DNA of 64,000 nucleotides from Salimicrobium album (lineage in GTDB: Bacteria > Bacillota > Bacilli > Bacillales > Halobacillaceae), in contig NZ_FNOS01000001.1 of the NCBI RefSeq assembly GCF_900107115.1, positions 248,001 to 312,000 of the forward strand, in the 5' to 3' direction. This document shows, in pieces, positions 28,657 to 37,163 of this stretch. The notes under the pieces are model-generated. The model was not told where the DNA came from, ran no database searches, and saw only the letters and a list, made by a program, of their open reading frames with translations. The position numbers and the translations under genes were made by a program. Position 1 is the first letter of the stretch. Each line of letters begins with the position of its first letter.

Positions 28657-29459
28657 TGCTCGTCACTTATATATACTCTCTTATTGAACACGTCGTAATT
28701 CTCCTGTCTTACAGCTTCAAGAATATTCATATATAATAGCGCGGCCCCTTTCACCGGGAGCCTAGAAGTTACAGGGTATTCGTTAAGAGAAATCATAGCC
28801 TTTTCATAGTAGCTCTCTGCTTTTTCGGCAAGTGATTCCCAAGCCATAATGAATTCCGCAGACTTTGTCTTACTGATCAATTCTTCCCTTGTATAGCCGA
28901 AAGCCTCATAGTGCTCTCTCGGTATATAAATTCTTCCCCGCGCCAGGTCTTCTCCTACGTCACGCAGTATGTTCGTCAGCTGCATAGCGTACCCTAAATA
29001 GATGGCATCCTGTTTCAATACTTCACACTTTCCGGGTGCCAGGATAGGAAGAAGCATCAATCCTACGGTACTCGCCACATTATAGCTGTAGGTCAGCAGT
29101 TCATCCATCGTAATCATTTCAACATCCTCAAGATCCGTTTCCTGTCCCCTGATCATATCGTGAAAAGGAGCAAGATCCAGATCGAATTTCCTTCTGACAT
29201 CATCGAGAGCTATCCAGAAATGACGTTGTGGCACCTCTTCCCGTCTCTCGAATCTTATCAACTCCTCCTTTACTTCAGCCAGCTCCCGTACCGGGTTTTC
29301 CCCTTCATCCACGACATCATCCACGTGACGGCAGAAACCGTAAACGGCCCACACCGCGCGTTTACGATCCCGCGGCAAGTAGGAGAAAGCTTTAGCGAAA
29401 GTTTTTGAATGATTTTTAATGACAGTATGACATTTCGCATATGCCTGTTCAATTTCCAC
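28626..29459 (-). CDS. crtM: Dehydrosqualene (4,4'-diapophytoene) synthase
   Basis: Head-to-head prenyltransferase joining two farnesyl diphosphates in the first committed step of C30 carotenoids. The 277 residues have both Mg-diphosphate motifs: HVDDVVDE in the first Asp-rich region and LRDVGEDLARGRIYIP in the second; the YLPRDRKRAVWAVYGFCR segment is typical. Start GTG 29459 is 5-6 nt after GAGGTGA; a GTG at 29468 lies inside that RBS and was rejected. Last gene of crtN-crtNb-crtM. The pairing with CrtN rather than CrtB/CrtI relatives implies C30, not C40. Confidence 0.88.
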   Translation of the reverse strand: MEIEQAYAKCHTVIKNHSKTFAKAFSYLPRDRKRAVWAVYGFCRHVDDVVDEGENPVRELAEVKEELIRFERREEVPQRHFWIALDDVRRKFDLDLAPFHDMIRGQETDLEDVEMITMDELLTYSYNVASTVGLMLLPILAPGKCEVLKQDAIYLGYAMQLTNILRDVGEDLARGRIYIPREHYEAFGYTREELISKTKSAEFIMAWESLAEKAESYYEKAMISLNEYPVTSRLPVKGAALLYMNILEAVRQENYDVFNKRVYISDEQKKKIIARLQ

Positions 29460-29473
29460 GACATTCACCTCAA

Positions 29474-30931
29474 TTATAAATAACCTCTCCCATTAGTTAG
29501 TTCTCCCGCAAGCAGCTTCGCTCCCTGCATAACTATCGGTACTCCGCCTCCGGGATGGATGGAAGCTCCTACCGCGTATAATCCATCGATCGGGTAAGGA
29601 CGGAACTGCGGTCGAAATACGCCGGACTGTCCGAGAGTAGGTCCAATACCAAAACTACCGCCTTTATACAAACCGGAAAGTTCCGCTTCTTTAGGGGTTC
29701 TCATCCGGAACCATTCCATATGATCACGAAGTCCGGGGAAGGCTTCTTCTTCGAGAGTATCTATAGCGTATTCTACCAGACTTTCCTCTTTCCCGTAATC
29801 AATGGATGCATCGGCCGGGACCGGGATGAGAACGTACAGCACCCCTTTACCCGGAGGAGCGAGGGTGTCGTCGACAACGGATGGATGAAACGCATATATA
29901 GACGGGTTGGCAGGAACTTTTTTCTCTTCAAATACTTCTTTCATGTGCGCACTGAAATTATTCGTCATAAAAAATTGGTGGACCGGCTGCTCTTCATATA
30001 TTTTATCTGTACCAATATAAAGCAGCACACAACCTGAGGAAGGAGTGTAAGACTTGTTCAGCTGGTAACTTTTTGGCATAAGGGCGTCCATCGATGGAAA
30101 ATCTCCATTGTAGATGACTTCGTCCGCAGCCTCTTCCCGGCCATCCGCGCATCGGACTCCGGTCGCCTTCCGCCCGTTGAGAAGAACAGCCTGCACCTCA
30201 CAGTTTGTGACAATATCCACGCCCCGGACCTTGAGCTCTTCGGTGAGGATATCTATTACCGTAGCGTATCCACCTTTTACGTACCATATCCCTTCCACTT
30301 GTTCACTGAGAGAAATGAACGAGTAAATAGAAGGAGACCTGGAAGGGTTGCCGCCTATATAGAGAGACTGGAGACTGTAAATATCGAGAAGATGTTCCGA
30401 AACAAAATATCTGCTCATAAAAGACCGGATCGATTTATGTGCTTTCATTCCCCACAATAATTTCAAAATATCGGGATGAAGAAATTTTTTTCTGTTCTGA
30501 AACGTCTGTCCGAGTATTTGCGCCTTTCCTTTTTCAAACCAGGGCTCCATCTCTTTCAGGAACTTCAGATAACCTTCCTTTTCCTCCGGGAAAACTTCGG
30601 AAAACTCCCTCAGCTGCTTCTCTTTATTCTGAAATTTACGGAATTTTGTCCCATCCGGAAAAGTCACCTGATACATCGGCTCCATCGGCATAAGAGGTAT
30701 CCGTTCTTTCTCGATACCGCCTTCCTTCATCAGGTCAAGCAGCATTTCAGGAAGAAGTACAATCGTCGGTCCCTGATCAATCCGGCTTTCTCCGTGCTTT
30801 TCAAAGACCATCCTGCCTCCCGGTTCCCCTGCTTTTTCTAACACTGTCACTTTCCTCTGCTTATCCCGCGATAAATACAGAGCGGTCATCAGTCCTCCGA
30901 TGCCCGAACCGATTATTGTCGTTTTTTTCAT
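29474..30931 (-). CDS. CrtN-like diapocarotenoid oxygenase (CrtNb/CrtP type)
   Basis: FAD enzyme of the phytoene desaturase family, 485 residues. N-terminal IIGSGIGGLMTALYLSRDKQ, substrate region EKHGESRIDQGPTIVLLPEMLLDL, and C-terminal YAVGASIHPGGGVPIVMQGAKLLAGEL. It overlaps the end of crtN by ATGA and is followed by crtM. In related clusters the middle paralogue oxidises the terminal methyl group of the C30 chain to aldehyde/acid (CrtP of Staphylococcus). No carotenoid aldehyde dehydrogenase gene is next to it. The assignment to oxidation rather than desaturation is by analogy. Confidence 0.8.
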   Translation of the reverse strand: MKKTTIIGSGIGGLMTALYLSRDKQRKVTVLEKAGEPGGRMVFEKHGESRIDQGPTIVLLPEMLLDLMKEGGIEKERIPLMPMEPMYQVTFPDGTKFRKFQNKEKQLREFSEVFPEEKEGYLKFLKEMEPWFEKGKAQILGQTFQNRKKFLHPDILKLLWGMKAHKSIRSFMSRYFVSEHLLDIYSLQSLYIGGNPSRSPSIYSFISLSEQVEGIWYVKGGYATVIDILTEELKVRGVDIVTNCEVQAVLLNGRKATGVRCADGREEAADEVIYNGDFPSMDALMPKSYQLNKSYTPSSGCVLLYIGTDKIYEEQPVHQFFMTNNFSAHMKEVFEEKKVPANPSIYAFHPSVVDDTLAPPGKGVLYVLIPVPADASIDYGKEESLVEYAIDTLEEEAFPGLRDHMEWFRMRTPKEAELSGLYKGGSFGIGPTLGQSGVFRPQFRPYPIDGLYAVGASIHPGGGVPIVMQGAKLLAGELTNGRGYL

Positions 30932-32397
30932 GATTTACCAATCCAATCGCTCGTTATTTTTGCGGATTCCAAAATAGTCGGCAGACCGCTTCCGGGATGG
31001 GTCCCTCCCCCTACGAGCCAGGTATTATCAAGTTCCTCGAAGCGGTTATGGGGTCTGAAATACATCATTTGTGAGAGCTGGTGTCCAAGACTGAATGTGG
31101 CCCCTTCATAGACTTCAAAAGTCCTCTCCCAGTCTTTTGGAGTAATGATTTTTTTAACAGTGATGTGATCTCTCAAGTTTTCGTACCCTGTCTCTTTCTC
31201 AATACGATCCAGCACCACCTGTTCCACTTCTTCCTTTTTCCTGTCCCAGTCGATGCCGGAAAGGTTATTCGGTACCGGGGCAAGAATGTACAGGGCGGAA
31301 TGCCCTTCCGGAGCCAGAGTGCTGTCAGTCACACTCGGATTCTGTATATAGATGGAGGGCTCATCGGAAACTTCCAGCGTACTCGTCAATTCCTCCACGT
31401 TCTTTTTGTAATCCGAAGAAAAAAGAATGGAATGATGAGGCATATCGTAAACTTTATCCACCCCTGCATAAATCATAAACGTGGAACAGCTGAGTTTTTT
31501 CTTTTTGATATTTTCTTCTTTGTATTTTTTCAAAGAATCCTGATCAACCAGTTTGGTCATCGCCTGGGCGAAATCAGCATTGATTACGATTTCATCGGAT
31601 TCGACACGTTTACCGGATTCGAGTTCCAGCGCTGTGGCTCTGTTGTTCTCCGTTTCAATTCGGGTAACTTTTTCCCTGAAGTGGATATGCCCCCCCAATT
31701 CCTCAAAAACCTCAGCCATAGCTTTGGAGAGTCGATTCACTCCTCCAATCGGGTGGAACACTCCGTATTCATGTTCCATATACGACAAAATGGAGAAAGC
31801 ACCCGGGCATTCCCACGGGGACATTCCCAGATATTTGGCCTGGAACGAAAATGCCACTTTCAGTTTTTCATTATCGAAATAGCGGGATAACACATCGTAA
31901 ACGGATTTACCTAACGTCAGCTCCGGCAGTGCTTTCAGAACGCGGGGCGACAGATAATCGAGCATACGATTGTGTTTATGCTGAAGAATCGGAGTCAGTC
32001 TGTCCATTTTTTTCTTATTTTCTCTCATAAATCTTAAGTATCCTCTTTCATTACCCGGGAAATGCTCCGTGATCGACTGAAGCATCTTATCCTGCTGATG
32101 ATACATCGGCACCCGGGTACCGTTGAACAACAGCTCGTACATGGGAGTGAGCTGTCTCATATCCATGTAATCTTCCATATTCCGCCCCGATTTCTGAAAT
32201 AATTCCTCCACGAGATGAGGCATGCTGAGAAACGTCGGGCCTATATCGAACGTGTAACCGTCTAGCTGCCATGACCCGTTCCTGCCACCGACCCTGTTGT
32301 GCTTTTCGTATATGTGCACATCATTTCCTTCGGCTGCCAGAATCATTGCAGATGCAAGACCTCCAGGGCCGGCTCCAATGATTGATACTTTCTTCAT
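30928..32397 (-). CDS. crtN: 4,4'-diapophytoene desaturase
   Basis: FAD-dependent desaturase, 489 residues, converting colourless diapophytoene to coloured diaponeurosporene or diapolycopene. SIIGAGPGGLASAMILAAEGNDVHIYEKHNRVGGRNG is split by me only for recognition: the GxGxxG motif is at residues 8-13. DIGPTFLSMPHLVEELF and GGGTHPGSGLPTILESAKITSDW complete the family pattern. It is first in the crtN-crtNb-crtM operon, with AGAAGGTGA 4 nt before the ATG. It is the paralogue most like canonical CrtN by length and motif; the others carry end-group functions. Confidence 0.85.
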   Translation of the reverse strand: MKKVSIIGAGPGGLASAMILAAEGNDVHIYEKHNRVGGRNGSWQLDGYTFDIGPTFLSMPHLVEELFQKSGRNMEDYMDMRQLTPMYELLFNGTRVPMYHQQDKMLQSITEHFPGNERGYLRFMRENKKKMDRLTPILQHKHNRMLDYLSPRVLKALPELTLGKSVYDVLSRYFDNEKLKVAFSFQAKYLGMSPWECPGAFSILSYMEHEYGVFHPIGGVNRLSKAMAEVFEELGGHIHFREKVTRIETENNRATALELESGKRVESDEIVINADFAQAMTKLVDQDSLKKYKEENIKKKKLSCSTFMIYAGVDKVYDMPHHSILFSSDYKKNVEELTSTLEVSDEPSIYIQNPSVTDSTLAPEGHSALYILAPVPNNLSGIDWDRKKEEVEQVVLDRIEKETGYENLRDHITVKKIITPKDWERTFEVYEGATFSLGHQLSQMMYFRPHNRFEELDNTWLVGGGTHPGSGLPTILESAKITSDWIGKS

Positions 32398-32536
32398 GCC
32401 GTCACCTTCTCTCTATTTATATTATGCACAGTACCCGTTTTATTAACTCTCTAGTCTTATTTTTCGACAGCTCTGAATCTCACGCACAGAACCTTTCTAT
32501 TGCAGGCATCATCTTCTCCCGTTCGTCACTTACCAC

Positions 32537-32576
32537 AAAAAAGCGGGAAACCGAATTGTCCGGTCTCCCGCTTTTT
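32537..32576. terminator. Terminator between ktrB/D and crtN
   Basis: Stem AAAAAGCGGGA-ACCG with its complement around AATTGT, A- and T-runs on both sides. It terminates the K+ transporter gene on the minus strand. Confidence 0.88.
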
Positions 32577-32624
32577 CATTTCTGGCTGGGATGATACAGG
32601 CTGTTTTAAAATCAGTAACAGCCC

Positions 32625-33977
32625 TTATCCGATAATAACTCTCTCTTTCGGATAATGATAATTCCCTTTCTTCCTTTTTTCATTAAAGGAAAACAGGAAT
32701 GTCAGTATCCCTATCCTTCCAATGAACATTAATCCCATCAGTAATAATTTCGTAAAGGAAGTCAATTCCGGAGTAATTCCGAGCGACAGCCCCACTGTTC
32801 CGAACGCAGAACATACTTCAAACAATATCTCGGAGAGAGAGAATGGCTCTACCACGGAGATTACGAGCACAGAGATGAATACGGTAAGGACGGCCATAAT
32901 AGTGACGACCACAGCCCGGTTCAAATCCTCCGTATACACTTCTCTTCTGAAGATACGTATACTCTGTTTCCCTCTTGCGAACGTTAAAATGTAAATGACG
33001 ACAAGAGCAAAGGTGGTCGTCCGGATCCCGCCGCCGAAACTGCTCGGAGAAGCTCCGACGAACATGAGGGAGGACATGAACAGATGCGTCTGTTCCGTAA
33101 ATTGGCTTATATCCATCGTGGTGAGTCCGCCACTTCTGCTGGTTACCGACTGGAACAGTGCATAAAACAGAATTTCGTGCCAGGCCCGCCCGCTCAAGAA
33201 ATGATTGAATTCAAGTACTACTATCATTACGGCTCCCAGTAAAATAAGAGCAAAAAAAGTGATCGACGTCAGTTTCGTGAACAGGGAGAACCTGGTCCGC
33301 TCCCCGCTTTCGAACAGATACTGCTTCAGTTCAATCAGTACCGGAAAACCGATTGCCCCTGCAATAATCAGCATCATATTAATAAATTGAACGAAATAAT
33401 CGTCCCGAAAAGGGATAAGCGAGGCTCCTGTTATATCAAAACCGCCATTGGTCATTGCACTTACTGCACCGAAAAATCCCTGCAAATACGCTTCTCCGGG
33501 TTCAAAGTACTGGAGGTAATATGTACCGAGAATCAGGAAACCTATAAACTCGATTAAAAGAACGATGAAAACGATCTGAAGAACGAGACGGACGATACCG
33601 GAGAAGTCCGACTGGTTCTGGTCCGTCATTATGAGTCGCCGCTCCCGCAGACCGATTTTTTTACGAAGCAGTATCCAGATAATCGTTCCAAAGGTCATTA
33701 TACCTATCCCGCCGAGCTGCAGCATCAGTGCGATCATGAAGTAACCTACTGTACTGAAGGTCTCCGGTATCGACACAGTCGCAAGACCGGTCACGCTGAC
33801 GGCACTCACTGCGATGAACAGCGTATCAATGAACGCTATATCCACTCCCGGCGCATAAGCAATAGGTAATGACAGAAGCAGAGTAGCTACCGTAACTGCA
33901 AATAAATAAAATAGTGCGATCAATTGAAAAGGTGAAAGTGTCCGTACCCAGTCGAATTTCCTCTTAGCTATAGCCAT
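32625..33977 (-). CDS. ktrD: K+ translocation subunit, KtrB/KtrD (TrkH/HKT family)
   Basis: Membrane subunit of a Ktr K+ uptake system, 450 residues, four repeats of the M1-P-M2 fold. Pore loops are visible as AVSVTGLATVS, AMTNGGFDITGASL, SRSGGLTTMDI and AFGTVGLSLGIT, each with the selectivity-filter Gly. The intramembrane gate region GASPSSFGGGIRTTTFA is conserved. KtrC at 8895-9563 is the probable ring partner; which of KtrB or KtrD it corresponds to is uncertain. AAGGAG lies 8 nt before the ATG. Confidence 0.88.
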   Translation of the reverse strand: MAIAKRKFDWVRTLSPFQLIALFYLFAVTVATLLLSLPIAYAPGVDIAFIDTLFIAVSAVSVTGLATVSIPETFSTVGYFMIALMLQLGGIGIMTFGTIIWILLRKKIGLRERRLIMTDQNQSDFSGIVRLVLQIVFIVLLIEFIGFLILGTYYLQYFEPGEAYLQGFFGAVSAMTNGGFDITGASLIPFRDDYFVQFINMMLIIAGAIGFPVLIELKQYLFESGERTRFSLFTKLTSITFFALILLGAVMIVVLEFNHFLSGRAWHEILFYALFQSVTSRSGGLTTMDISQFTEQTHLFMSSLMFVGASPSSFGGGIRTTTFALVVIYILTFARGKQSIRIFRREVYTEDLNRAVVVTIMAVLTVFISVLVISVVEPFSLSEILFEVCSAFGTVGLSLGITPELTSFTKLLLMGLMFIGRIGILTFLFSFNEKRKKGNYHYPKERVIIG

Positions 33978-34043
33978 CCGTTTAACTCCTTACTCACATC
34001 AATTCCCTTCATTATATAGAAAATCAAAAGCGTTGTATAGACG

Positions 34044-34469
34044 TTATCGGGATGTGGAAGATGTCCGACGTTTAAACTCCTCGAGCAGCTTCTCCCCCTG
34101 GTATCCTTCTTCGAGTATTACCTGAAGCAGTTTCTCCACCTGCTCCTGTTTTTTATCCACTATCGTCCCCATAAAAAGTACGTTTATCGCTTCTTCAAAA
34201 TCGTTGACTTCGAGCGGATAAACCAGGAATGTGGCAGGAGAATTGCTTTTTTTTGTGATAATCACCTGAATCATCACTTTTTCATTATTTTTTACGAAAG
34301 CACGAAAATAATTTTCATGGTCTTTATCGAGAAATGCCTCTATGAGCCAGCGTCCATGATCATCTTCTCTATTAATGATAAGTCCGTCTTTCAGTTCTAT
34401 GGACCGGAGGGTTATGTCCTCCTCCTGTTCTTCGATTACATCAAGCGATACAAGCTTGAATGTCTTCAT
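34044..34469 (-). CDS. YwpF-like protein
   Basis: 141-residue cytoplasmic acidic protein, starting MKTFKLVSLDVIEEQEED. Size and N terminus resemble YwpF of Bacillus, whose function is unknown. It carries a C-terminal helical region (DKKQEQVEKLLQVILEEGYQG). Start ATG 34469 has GGGGGAG 8 nt upstream; the open frame continues to 34520 without an RBS. It lies between the K+ channel gene and the ectoine operon, without evidence for a link to either. Confidence 0.65.
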   Translation of the reverse strand: MKTFKLVSLDVIEEQEEDITLRSIELKDGLIINREDDHGRWLIEAFLDKDHENYFRAFVKNNEKVMIQVIITKKSNSPATFLVYPLEVNDFEEAINVLFMGTIVDKKQEQVEKLLQVILEEGYQGEKLLEEFKRRTSSTSR

Positions 34470-34606
34470 ATTTCTCTTCTCCCCCTTCCCTGCATCTGTG
34501 TACATTATAGAATAGGTCACCCAAAAGCGAAAGCCGCTGGAGATCCTTAGTAACGGACGCAGTATTTTTCCCTGCGCTTCTCGAGCAGATCTTTTCCCTT
34601 GAAGTT

Positions 34607-34637
34607 ACAAAAAAACCGCCCTCGGTCCGGGCGGTTG
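34607..34637 (-). terminator. Terminator of the eutD-to-aldehyde-dehydrogenase operon
   Basis: Perfect stem AACCGCCC/GGGCGGTT with a 7-nt loop and a seven-T tail on the minus strand, 12 bp past the stop of the last gene. Confidence 0.9.
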
Positions 34638-34648
34638 TGTAACTAAAT

Positions 34649-36097
34649 TCAGAAAGGGCTGCTCAGTTTAAAACTTACAACTTTCTTTTCTGTGAGGGTG
34701 TCTATAGCGAATTTCACTCCTTCTCTGCCTATACCCGAGTCTTTCGTCCCGCCAAAAGGCATGGCATCGATTCTGAAATCACTACTGTCATTGACCATAA
34801 CTCCACCGACCTGCAGGTTCTGCACCGCATAGAACGCACGATTTACGTCTCTCGTAAAAATCCCTGCCTGGAGGCCGTATTCAACATCATTGGATTTATC
34901 GACAGCTTCTTTAAGATTCTGTACCGGCTCCACCAGTACCACGGGTCCAAAGATTTCCTCTTTGGCGATTGTAGAATCCGGAGGAACGTTAGTGAGTATG
35001 GCCGGTTCCACATAAGCTCCGTTCCTTACGCCCCCTGTTTCAACCCTTGCTCCCCCTGCTTTTGCTTCATGAATCCATTGCTCTACACGTTTTGCTTCTT
35101 TTTCTGAAATCAGGGGACCGACATCTGTGTCCTCGGTGAACTTATCCCCCATCTTCAGTTTTTTCGTTTCTTTAATAAATTCCTCAAGGAAAAGCGGGTA
35201 GGAGTCCTGTTCCACATAGACTCGCTGCACACTGATACAATTTTGCCCGGCTGCACTGAACCCTCCATCTGTACAGGCTGCGACGGCATCTTTTAAATCA
35301 GCGTCATTCAGGACGATGACCGGAGAATTTGAACCCAGTTCCATGTTGACGTGTCTGGTACCGGTCTTCTCGGTGATTTTTTTCCCGGCATCCGTACCAC
35401 CTGTGAACGACAGCGCCTTAATATACGGGTGATTCACCAGCTCTTCACCAATTTCCCTTCCCGGACCGGTCACTACCGACAACATTCCCTCCGGCAGACC
35501 GGCTTCCGTAAAAGCTTCGGCCAGTTTAAGAGCGCTCAAAGGGGTCTCAGAAGCCGGTTTTAGAACGACTGCGTTACCACCGGCAATGGCGGGACCCAGT
35601 TTGTGGGCGACCAGATTCAGAGGATCATTGAAGGGGGTGATAGCACCTACTACTCCTACCGGGAAGTGATAGTAATAACCGACTTTATTTTCGTTTCCTT
35701 CCACCTGGTCGAAGTTTATTGTTTCCCCCTGGATCCGTCTAGTCTCTTCTGCGGCAATTTCGAGCGTCTGAGCGGAGCGCGCAACTTCTCCTCTGGCTTC
35801 ATTTATCGTTTTACTGCTTTCTGAGGCAATCGTTCTGGCAAATGATTCGGCATTATCCGATACATACCGGCTTACGTATTTCAATATACGGATCCTTTCA
35901 TGGACAGGCCACGATTCGAGGGAACTGAATTTCTTATGGGCAGACTCAATAGCATACTTCATATCTTCTTTCGATGCTCTCGGCACCGTCGCAATACACT
36001 CGTTATTCTGAGGATTTATTACGCTGATGGTTTCTTCCCGTTGCACCCATTCTCCTGCTAACAGCATTTTCACTTCCTCGGTTCTTGTTGTCTTCAT
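34649..36097 (-). CDS. Aldehyde dehydrogenase, probable aspartate-semialdehyde dehydrogenase (DoeC-like)
   Basis: NAD(P)-dependent ALDH, 482 residues. Catalytic Cys in AAGQNCISVQR, general-base Glu in MELGSNSP, oxyanion Asn in TPFNDPLN, cofactor motif FTGGTDAGK. It belongs to the lactaldehyde/glyceraldehyde-3-phosphate ALDH branch. In the last position of an ectoine operon it most likely oxidises L-aspartate beta-semialdehyde to aspartate, the DoeC/Ssd step. A role in carotenoid aldehyde oxidation is a weaker alternative, because the terminator and K+ gene separate it from crt. AGGAGGGAAGGT lies before the ATG, 12 bp after the preceding stop. Confidence 0.8.
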   Translation of the reverse strand: MKTTRTEEVKMLLAGEWVQREETISVINPQNNECIATVPRASKEDMKYAIESAHKKFSSLESWPVHERIRILKYVSRYVSDNAESFARTIASESSKTINEARGEVARSAQTLEIAAEETRRIQGETINFDQVEGNENKVGYYYHFPVGVVGAITPFNDPLNLVAHKLGPAIAGGNAVVLKPASETPLSALKLAEAFTEAGLPEGMLSVVTGPGREIGEELVNHPYIKALSFTGGTDAGKKITEKTGTRHVNMELGSNSPVIVLNDADLKDAVAACTDGGFSAAGQNCISVQRVYVEQDSYPLFLEEFIKETKKLKMGDKFTEDTDVGPLISEKEAKRVEQWIHEAKAGGARVETGGVRNGAYVEPAILTNVPPDSTIAKEEIFGPVVLVEPVQNLKEAVDKSNDVEYGLQAGIFTRDVNRAFYAVQNLQVGGVMVNDSSDFRIDAMPFGGTKDSGIGREGVKFAIDTLTEKKVVSFKLSSPF

Positions 36098-36109
36098 ACC
36101 TTCCCTCCT

Positions 36110-37162
36110 CTACAGCTTTTCAGGCTTTCGTTCCTTATGATAATGAATCAGGTCTATGAGCAGCGAAAAACCCGTTTCTTTTCTTCCGGCCCCTGCTCCC
36201 GTCAATAACACCGGACCCAGAAGGTCACACTCATACAGTATGGCATTAGTCGCCCCGCTTACCCCGGCGAGGGGGTGATCCTCTTTTATTTTCTCAGGAG
36301 CTACACTTCCGGTGACCGAGCCGTTTCCGTTTCTTTCCACTTTTCCGATGAGTCGCCATTTTTCCCCGTTAGCCATGGCGTTTTCCACATCTTCCATTCT
36401 CATTTCCGTTATACCTTTGCATTCGATATCCTTATAATCGAGTGGCTGGTTCATCAGATAGTTCGATAAGATCGATACTTTATACCTTGCATCATAACCT
36501 TCCACATCATTGGTCGGGTCGGCTTCGGCGTAACCGTTGGCTTTCGCCTGTTCGAGGGATTCATCATAAGTTTTTCCTTTTTCCATTTCCGTCAGAATAT
36601 AATTGGTGGTGCCGTTCAGTATACCGCTGATTCTGTTAATGTCATTCCCGGCCAGAGTTTCTTCAGGCATCCGGAGGGCCGGTGTACCACTCATGACCGT
36701 GCCTTCGAACCCGAAAAACACCCCGTGATCTCTGGCCATCTCTTTCAGTTCATTGTATGCGAGGGCTACCGGACCTTTGTTCGTAGTAATTACGCTTTTT
36801 TTACCGGCAAACGCTTTCCTGCAATGGGTGATCGCCGGTTCTCCTGTATTGACATCCGTAAACGTCACTTCCACAATTACATCCGCATTTGTCGTTTCTA
36901 TCGTTTCGATACTGGAGAGGCCCTTTATGACCCCCGGCTGTTCCGGATAATTTTCGACAGAGCCGTCTTTTCTTATACACTCGAGCAGCTGCTGCACGTC
37001 GAGACCTTTTTCCTGATATACGGAGCCTTTCATCAGATCCGATACGGCTACGATTTTCGTTTCAAGTCCATATCGCTCATGCAAGTTCTCCGCTTTCTCT
37101 TCAAGTATTTCGACGAGGGCCTGACCTACGCCGCCGAAACCGATCATTGCAATATTCGTCAT
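36110..37162 (-). CDS. Homoserine dehydrogenase without ACT domain, in the ectoine locus
   Basis: NAD(P)-dependent interconversion of L-aspartate semialdehyde and L-homoserine. 350 residues: nucleotide motif IGFGGVGQALVEIL, NKGPVAL, GTVMSGTPALR, ILNGTTNYILTEM, and EADPTNDVEGYDARYKVSIL. The C-terminal ACT regulatory domain of biosynthetic enzymes is absent, so threonine feedback is not expected. Position between the deacetylase and ALDH genes (spacing 1 and 12 bp) strongly suggests a catabolic job on aspartate semialdehyde. It is not a component of described ectoine operons that I know, and so is a marker of a different pathway design. Confidence 0.88.
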   Translation of the reverse strand: MTNIAMIGFGGVGQALVEILEEKAENLHERYGLETKIVAVSDLMKGSVYQEKGLDVQQLLECIRKDGSVENYPEQPGVIKGLSSIETIETTNADVIVEVTFTDVNTGEPAITHCRKAFAGKKSVITTNKGPVALAYNELKEMARDHGVFFGFEGTVMSGTPALRMPEETLAGNDINRISGILNGTTNYILTEMEKGKTYDESLEQAKANGYAEADPTNDVEGYDARYKVSILSNYLMNQPLDYKDIECKGITEMRMEDVENAMANGEKWRLIGKVERNGNGSVTGSVAPEKIKEDHPLAGVSGATNAILYECDLLGPVLLTGAGAGRKETGFSLLIDLIHYHKERKPEKL

Positions 37163-37163
37163 T

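Noticed and set aside
31081-31890. Long plus-strand open frame (269 codons) across crtN
   Set aside because: It is antisense to crtN, whose motifs are clear; no RBS and a protein of low-complexity aromatic residues typical of a reverse-strand shadow.
34649-36097. ALDH as a carotenoid aldehyde dehydrogenase
   Set aside because: The gene is in the eutD operon and separated from the crt genes by ktrD and two terminators; ASA oxidation explains it better.
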